Below the pieces are notes generated by a model. That model saw only the letters and a list, made by a program, of their open reading frames with translations. It made no database searches and had not been told where the DNA came from. From contig DGGU01000057.1 of NCBI GenBank assembly GCA_002392345.1, forward strand, positions 1 through 9,797: 9,797 nt of DNA. The letters run 5' to 3'. This document shows positions 5,291-9,797 of the stretch, one piece after another. Numbering within the stretch: position 1 is the stretch's first letter; every line of letters starts with the position of its first letter. A program made the position numbers and the translations under genes. The DNA comes from Lachnospiraceae bacterium UBA3866. GTDB taxonomy: Bacteria; Bacillota; Clostridia; Lachnospirales; Lachnospiraceae.

Positions 5291-5608
5291 TTATCTAACA
5301 ACTGCAACAACTTGACCCTTTGTGTTCTTAATAGGATGCTTTTTTGCTCTCTTTATTGCTTTTTTAATTTTCTTTTTTGTTGCAACTTTCTTCTTAGCAA
5401 TTTTTTTCTTTGTTGATACTTTTTTCTTAGCAACTTTCTTCTTAACTGCTGCAACTTTTTTCTTAACTGTTGCTTTCTTTCTAGCAACTTTCTTTTTTAT
5501 TGCTGCTTTCTTCTTAGCAACTTTTTTCTTTACTGCTGCTTTTTTCTTTCCAACTTTCTTTTTCACTGCTGCAATTTTCTTAGAAATACTTTTTTTCTTT
5601 ACTGCCAT
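5291..5608 (-). CDS. Lysine-rich, histone H1-like repeat protein
   Basis: This gene encodes a 105-residue protein in which about 47 residues (45%) are lysine. The rest is mostly Ala and Val, with no Asp or Glu and no aromatic residues. The body is a series of roughly 11-residue units of the form K-K-x-A-x-V-K-K-K-V-A, one of which is shortened by four residues. A different tail, KHPIKNTKGQVVAVVR, follows. The composition resembles bacterial H1-like proteins (Chlamydia HctA/HctB, Bordetella BpH1, the AlgP/PhaF tails), suggesting a DNA- or RNA-binding, charge-neutralising role. It is low complexity, so homology cannot be claimed from composition. The start at 5608 follows a strong GGAGG; an upstream ATG at 5650 lies within the promoter -10 region and is rejected. 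The gene has its own near-consensus promoter and terminator, suggesting strong independent expression. Confidence 0.85.
   Translation of the reverse strand: MAVKKKSISKKIAAVKKKVGKKKAAVKKKVAKKKAAIKKKVARKKATVKKKVAAVKKKVAKKKVSTKKKIAKKKVATKKKIKKAIKRAKKHPIKNTKGQVVAVVR
5360..5575 (-). repeat. Imperfect 33-bp tandem repeats in the lysine-rich gene
   Basis: The coding sequence for residues 12-83 consists of degenerate units of about 33 bp (11 codons) with the core GTTAAGAAGAAAGTTGC or close variants on the minus strand. One unit is only 21 bp. Such arrays can change length by slippage or recombination, so repeat number may vary between strains. Confidence 0.75.
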
Positions 5609-5613
5609 AATTA

Positions 5614-5618
5614 CCTCC
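5614..5618 (-). promoter_or_regulatory. Strong ribosome binding site that fixes the start of the lysine-rich gene
   Basis: GGAGG on the minus strand is followed by TAATT and ATG at 5608. The 13-nt string GGAGGTAATTATG is identical to the one at hup (3257-3245). It selects MAVKKKS as the N-terminus over the longer open frame. Confidence 0.88.
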
Positions 5619-5638
5619 AATGAAATATCATTTCCTAT

Positions 5639-5667
5639 ATTATAAAACACTTATCAAATAAAATCAA
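5639..5667 (-). promoter_or_regulatory. Near-consensus sigma-A promoter of the lysine-rich gene
   Basis: On the minus strand TTGATT (5667-5662) and TATAAT (5644-5639) are separated by exactly 17 nt. The -10 is perfect and the -35 has two mismatches from TTGACA. An A/T-rich stretch with A and T runs lies just upstream (5668-5721) and could act as an UP element. It lies in the gap after mfd and about 30 nt before the start codon. Confidence 0.85.
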
Positions 5668-5721
5668 CGCTTTTGAAAGATTTTTTACAAAAATTTTTTT
5701 AGAATATTTTTACTAAAAATT

Positions 5722-8700
5722 TTATTTTAACCTGATCGAGTTGATGATGTTCTCAGCAATCCGAAGTGACTTATCAATCGTCGGCGCATCTTCATCTTTA
5801 GCCCTATATACAAGCGATACTTGCTTTGCATTTATAACTCTTATAGCTCCGCAATATCTATTCACTATATCTACAACTGACTGCCCATCCACATTGTGAC
5901 TCTCAGCAAATGTAATGGTCACAAGTTTTCTCTTAATAGTTAAGTATGATACATAATATTTGTGAGCTTTAATCTTTAGTTTCGCGATAAATATAAGATT
6001 TTCAAGCTCCTCTGGGTATCTCCCAAATCTATCCACAAGCTCTTCTTTTAAATCATCAAATTCTTCTTCTGTCTTACATTTTGATATTTTTCTATATACA
6101 TCAAGCTTCACTTCTTCATCTTCTATATATGACTCAGGTATATATGCATTGATATCTATATCAACTATAGTATCAAAACCGTTGAGATAATCGCTTACAT
6201 CTATCTCATCAACATCCGTATCTTCCCCCGCTCTTTCGCGGAGATATTTTATAGCTTCATTTAGAAGTTTTATATAGAGATCATAACCGACTGCATCTAT
6301 ATGGCCGCTCTGAGAAAGTCCCAAGACATTTCCTGCACCTCTCATCTCAAGGTCTTTCATGGCTATCTTAAGACCAGACCCGAGTGCTGTATTTTCCTTA
6401 ATTACTTTAAGCCTTGCAAGTTCATCATCAGTAAGTTCTTTATTTTTCTTATACATGAAAAATGCATAAGCAGTTCTATCGCTTCTACCTACACGACCCC
6501 TAAGTTGATAAAGCTGCGCCAAACCAAAGGTCTCTGCATTATCTATTATAAGAGTGTTGGCATTTTGTATATCAAGACCAGTCTCTATGATTGTTGTTGT
6601 AACAAGAACATTGTATTTCTTATCTATGAAATCCATCATAGTATCCGACAGCTCATCTTCTTTTAATTTACCATGAGCTACAGCAATATTAGCATATGGA
6701 CATATATCTTTTATCTTCTTGGCAAACTCATAGATATCGCTAACCTTATTATGAACTATGAATACCTGCCCACCTCTTTTTAGTTCTCTATTGACTGCTT
6801 CTCTTATCAGCTCATCATTATACTCTAAAACATAAGTCTTTATAGGCATTCTTTCAGGTGGCGCTTCTGTGAGCATAGACATATCCCTTATACCAGAAAG
6901 TGACATATAAAGTGTCCTTGGTATAGGCGTCGCTGTGAGAGTAAGCACGTCAACATCGTTTCTGATTCTTTTAATTCTTTCCTTATGAGATACGCCAAAT
7001 CTCTGCTCTTCATCTATGATGAGTAAGCCAAGATTTTTAAATGCTACATCCTTTGATAAGAGTCTATGAGTTCCTATAACTATATCTAGCTCACCATTTT
7101 TTAGGTTTTCAACAATTCTATCATTTTCTTTTTTTGTATTAAATCGTGACAAAAATGCAACTTTAACTGGATATTTTTCAAATCTTTTTGTAAATGTTCT
7201 GAAGTGCTGCATGCAAAGTACTGTCGTTGGCACAAGATATGCAACCTGCTTCCCATCCTGCACCGCTTTAAACGCTGCACGAATGGCAACTTCAGTCTTA
7301 CCAAAACCAACATCACCACATATAAGCCTATCCATAGTCTTATCTGACTGCATATCATTTTTTACAGCCTCTATAGCAAGCAACTGATCATAAGTTTCTA
7401 TATAAGGAAAGGTCTCTTCGAATTCTCTCTGCCATATAGTATCATTACTAAATATATATCCCTTTGACTCGTGTCTCTTTGCATATAATTCTATAAGATC
7501 TTTCGCTGTTTCAAGAATATCAAGTTTAACTTTCTTCTTTAGTCTTATAAAGTCATTGCTTCCTATCTTATTAAGTTTTGGAATCTTAGCAGACTTAGAT
7601 GCAAATCTCTCTATGTTTTCAAGTTTTGTCGCAAGCACATAAAGGAATCCTCCATCTGCATACTCTATCTTTACATAGTCTTTCTCTATACCATCAGTCT
7701 CAAGTCTTGTTATCCCTCTGAATACTCCGACTCCATAATTTTCATGTATGATATAATCACCAAGCTTAAGCTCTGACAAATCATTAATTGGAGCAAAGCC
7801 TTGCCTGCTCTTACTTTTTATAATTCTTCTTTTTCTCTCTGGCTCTATGCCAAATAAATCCTTCTCAGTAAATATAAAAAACTTATCTGTCTCATCTATA
7901 AATCCACTTGATAATTCACCTACATATATACCGATAGTACTCTCACCAAGCTCATTTTCAAGTGTGTCAATTAAAAATGCATTGATATTATCATCTTGAA
8001 ATTCCTTCGCAAGTCGGTCCGCACGGGTATGAGAATTTAAAACTATAAGGCCCGTAAAACCCTGAGATAGATATCTTCTTAACTCTTTCTTCGTCCCTTC
8101 ATAATCCTTCTTATCAAATATAGGACTTACCATCATGAAATCAAAATCATAATCCCACGATCCATTTGATAGTTTAAATTTTTCCTCGTTGACATAAGGT
8201 CTATCATCTATGCTTGTAAGCTGGATGCATCTTCTATCTGATAATCTATCAAGAACATATTTACTGTCGAACAGTTCCATGCTATTAGCCGTCTTATTCT
8301 CTCTTATCATGTCTATGATAAGATTAATCCTATCACTAAGTCTCTTAGGCTCATCAAGGAAGATAAGTGAATTATCATCAAAATAATCCAATATAAAAGT
8401 ATCCGCACTATCTTCCGTCCCATTATTGATAGGAAGTATCTCGACTGCATCTAGCTTTTCCGTGCTTCTCTTTGTCTCTATATTAAAAAAGCTTATACTT
8501 TCAACCAGATCATCAAAGAAATCAATTCTAATAGGACTATCGCTTGACACATCAAATATATCAATAATCCCACCTCTAACTGCAAATTCCCCCGGTGCCT
8601 CAACCTCGCCCACTCGTATATAACCTATAGAAGATAGATTTCTTATCAGTTCTTCGAAACTATACTCTTTCTCTACTTTAAGCTTTATTATCCTACCAAG

Positions 8701-9081
8701 TATGCTATCAAGACTTGGCAACTTTTCAAGGCACGCTGATATAGTCGTAACTACAGTTATGTTTTCCTTATTTAAAAGTTTCCTTAATACATTGATTCTA
8801 TCTCTAGTAAGTTTCTCATCATCTACACTCATTGAAGCAAAAAGTATATCTCTCTCTCCAAAATAGTATATGTCCTTATCATAAAACTTACCATCTTCAT
8901 AAAATAAAATAGCACTCCTCTCATCAGGGAGTACTACAAGTTTACTACAATTATCAAAAGTAGCGATAAAATTAACTTTTGCATTATCACAGATATTGCG
9001 AACTAAAACAGACCTTGGATTTTCGCCAAGGCACTTTTTCAATTTCAGATAATCTCTGTTCCTCTTTATACTATAAAACAT
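5722..9081 (-). CDS. mfd: Transcription-repair coupling factor Mfd
   Basis: Mfd is an ATP-driven DNA translocase that pushes or releases RNA polymerase stalled at lesions and recruits UvrA for nucleotide excision repair. At 1119 aa it is close to the usual 1100-1180. Domains in order are as follows. A degenerate UvrB-like region covers about 1-430, with the EAPGEFAVRGGIIDIFD segment near 160. The CarD-like RNA polymerase-interacting domain (KLGDYIIHENYGVGVFRG) begins near 438. Helicase lobe 1 has Walker A GDVGFGKT (589-596), DEEQ (690-693) and TATPIPRT (716-723). Lobe 2 has LRGRVGRSDR (RGRVGR 861-866), and the C-terminal TRCF domain runs about 980-1080. All key motifs are intact. It follows pth by 33 nt, as in many Bacillota. 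An in-frame TAA abuts the ATG, and no Shine-Dalgarno is visible; a hairpin occupies that place instead. Confidence 0.98.
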   Translation of the reverse strand: MFYSIKRNRDYLKLKKCLGENPRSVLVRNICDNAKVNFIATFDNCSKLVVLPDERSAILFYEDGKFYDKDIYYFGERDILFASMSVDDEKLTRDRINVLRKLLNKENITVVTTISACLEKLPSLDSILGRIIKLKVEKEYSFEELIRNLSSIGYIRVGEVEAPGEFAVRGGIIDIFDVSSDSPIRIDFFDDLVESISFFNIETKRSTEKLDAVEILPINNGTEDSADTFILDYFDDNSLIFLDEPKRLSDRINLIIDMIRENKTANSMELFDSKYVLDRLSDRRCIQLTSIDDRPYVNEEKFKLSNGSWDYDFDFMMVSPIFDKKDYEGTKKELRRYLSQGFTGLIVLNSHTRADRLAKEFQDDNINAFLIDTLENELGESTIGIYVGELSSGFIDETDKFFIFTEKDLFGIEPERKRRIIKSKSRQGFAPINDLSELKLGDYIIHENYGVGVFRGITRLETDGIEKDYVKIEYADGGFLYVLATKLENIERFASKSAKIPKLNKIGSNDFIRLKKKVKLDILETAKDLIELYAKRHESKGYIFSNDTIWQREFEETFPYIETYDQLLAIEAVKNDMQSDKTMDRLICGDVGFGKTEVAIRAAFKAVQDGKQVAYLVPTTVLCMQHFRTFTKRFEKYPVKVAFLSRFNTKKENDRIVENLKNGELDIVIGTHRLLSKDVAFKNLGLLIIDEEQRFGVSHKERIKRIRNDVDVLTLTATPIPRTLYMSLSGIRDMSMLTEAPPERMPIKTYVLEYNDELIREAVNRELKRGGQVFIVHNKVSDIYEFAKKIKDICPYANIAVAHGKLKEDELSDTMMDFIDKKYNVLVTTTIIETGLDIQNANTLIIDNAETFGLAQLYQLRGRVGRSDRTAYAFFMYKKNKELTDDELARLKVIKENTALGSGLKIAMKDLEMRGAGNVLGLSQSGHIDAVGYDLYIKLLNEAIKYLRERAGEDTDVDEIDVSDYLNGFDTIVDIDINAYIPESYIEDEEVKLDVYRKISKCKTEEEFDDLKEELVDRFGRYPEELENLIFIAKLKIKAHKYYVSYLTIKRKLVTITFAESHNVDGQSVVDIVNRYCGAIRVINAKQVSLVYRAKDEDAPTIDKSLRIAENIINSIRLK

Positions 9082-9107
9082 TTATACGAATTGTAGCGCT
9101 CGTATAA
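9082..9107 (-). promoter_or_regulatory. Hairpin directly upstream of the mfd start codon
   Basis: On the minus strand TTATACGA pairs perfectly with TCGTATAA (8 bp) around a 10-nt loop, and the 3' arm touches the mfd ATG. It replaces the expected ribosome binding site in the pth-mfd gap. It lacks a downstream U-tract, so it is not a classical terminator. A role in translational control is inferred. Confidence 0.5.
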
Positions 9108-9114
9108 CTTGCGC

Positions 9115-9678
9115 TTACGTTCCATTGAAGTCGTTCATAACTTTATCTACATCCGTATTAAGTAAAGCTATAGTCGCGTCCACTGCTCTATCGATATTTT
9201 TCTTCTGCTCAGCAAATTCATCTGGCGTGTATCTCTTCAACACAAAATCTATCTGACTTAAAAACTCTACTGGCTCTTTAATGCCTATCCTAACCTTTAT
9301 AAATTTTTCAGTCTGCAAATTAGCTATGATAGATTTTATACCGTTATGTCCAGCAGCAGATCCCTCCTTAGTTATTCTAATCTTGCCAACAGGAAGTGCC
9401 AATTCATCATATACAACTATTATATCTTTTGGCTCAATCTTATAATAATCAGAGATTGGTTTTATAAAATCACCACTATTGTTCATGTAGGTCATAGGTT
9501 TAGCAATTATGACATCCACATTTTCTATATTAGTCTTAGTATACAAACCATCGAATTTGTCGTTATCAAGTTTTAGATTATATCGAGATAAAAGTTCATC
9601 AATGGCAAGAAAACCAGTGTTATGTCTTGTAAATGAATATCTAAGTTCTGGATTTCCAAGCCCAACTATTAATTTCAA
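9115..9678 (-). CDS. pth: Peptidyl-tRNA hydrolase
   Basis: Pth cleaves the ester bond of peptidyl-tRNAs that drop off the ribosome, recycling tRNA in the cytoplasm. The 187-residue protein is full length for the bacterial Pth family. It has GLGNP (6-10, Asn9), the catalytic His19 in RHNTGF, MTYMNNSG (62-69), the aspartate of YDELALPVGKIR (Asp91), and AAGHNGIKSI (His111-Asn112), matching the known active-site set. Translation starts at a TTG (9678), supported by AAAGGAG 8 nt upstream, lying inside the end of the preceding gene, and by the family N-terminus MKLIVGLGNP. It begins 2 nt after the upstream stop, so the two genes are probably in one operon, with mfd following after 33 nt. Confidence 0.97.
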   Translation of the reverse strand: MKLIVGLGNPELRYSFTRHNTGFLAIDELLSRYNLKLDNDKFDGLYTKTNIENVDVIIAKPMTYMNNSGDFIKPISDYYKIEPKDIIVVYDELALPVGKIRITKEGSAAGHNGIKSIIANLQTEKFIKVRIGIKEPVEFLSQIDFVLKRYTPDEFAEQKKNIDRAVDATIALLNTDVDKVMNDFNGT

Positions 9679-9680
9679 AA

Positions 9681-9797
9681 CTATTTCTCCTTTTCCCTTG
9701 CATACACATAACCATCTTCATCTATATAGCAAATTTTAGATTTTGCATTTAAACTCTTAAGTTTATTCTTCGTTATAGAATCAGTATCATATCTTCT
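9681..9797 (-). CDS. C-terminal end of an unidentified protein (5' part outside window)
   Basis: The minus strand is open from the right edge to a TAG at 9683-9681, giving 38 residues: RRYDTDSITKNKLKSLNAKS, then KICYIDEDGYVYAREKEK. It is basic, with a short beta-like end (ICYIDEDGYVYA). Only 2 nt separate its stop from the pth TTG start, and the pth ribosome binding site lies within its last codons, which supports it being a real translated gene in the same operon. The fragment is too short to identify. Confidence 0.6.
   Translation of the reverse strand, partial: RRYDTDSITKNKLKSLNAKSKICYIDEDGYVYAREKEK

Noticed and set aside
5322..5645. Plus-strand open frame encoding a Phe/Ala/Thr-rich, membrane-like sequence
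   Set aside because: It is the antisense of the lysine-rich repeat gene; AAG/AAA codons read backwards give Phe/Leu. No promoter or ribosome binding site is present on that strand.
5609..5650. Longer start for the lysine-rich protein beginning MFYNIGND
   Set aside because: That ATG overlaps the promoter region upstream of the likely transcription start and has no ribosome binding site; the internal ATG at 5608 has a strong one.
7101..7358. Minus-strand open frame of 85 codons within mfd
   Set aside because: It is an alternative frame of the helicase lobe 1 region of mfd, which is intact in the main frame.

Overview
The window is AT-rich bacterial DNA with ATA/AGA-heavy codon use, strong AGGAGG-type ribosome binding sites and a gene set typical of low-GC Bacillota, probably an anaerobic member of the Clostridia. 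I cannot assign a genus. Every gene I can support lies on the minus strand, so the biological reading order runs from position 9797 down to 1.

The layout in transcription order is as follows. The 3' end of an unidentified gene (9797-9681) runs into pth, peptidyl-tRNA hydrolase (TTG start), and then mfd, the transcription-repair coupling factor. A near-consensus promoter then drives a small, extremely lysine-rich histone-H1-like protein, which ends at a strong GNRA-capped terminator. Next is a COG2509-type FAD-dependent oxidoreductase gene with its own extended -10 promoter, ending at a 30-bp perfect palindrome that acts as a terminator. A further promoter, with a structured leader, drives hup (HU), rqcP (S4-domain ribosome quality control factor), divIC/ftsB-like, rsmE (16S rRNA m3U1498 methyltransferase) and a secreted lipoprotein that runs off the left edge.

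The order pth-mfd-...-hup-rqcP-divIC is the conserved Bacillota locus that in Bacillus subtilis and many Clostridia also carries spoVT, mazG, yabP and yabQ. None of these four is present here, and the FAD gene and lysine-rich gene occupy the middle, which suggests a lineage that has lost sporulation. The remaining genes have translation, ribosome rescue, DNA repair, nucleoid and division roles.

The most unusual feature is inside the FAD oxidoreductase gene. Its reading frame carries copies of a GC-rich, partly palindromic repeat in a 27-bp short form and an 87-bp long form. Both lengths are multiples of three. The clear copies are all read in the same frame, giving peptides with the core HSSPVR, and they sit in what look like surface loops between conserved family blocks. 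This resembles the in-frame palindromic elements known from Rickettsia proteins. The second notable item is the lysine-rich protein (about 45% Lys, 11-residue repeats), whose ribosome binding site and start region match those of hup over 13 nt. No rRNA, tRNA, CRISPR array or insertion sequence was seen, and no gap without a gene exceeds 300 bases.
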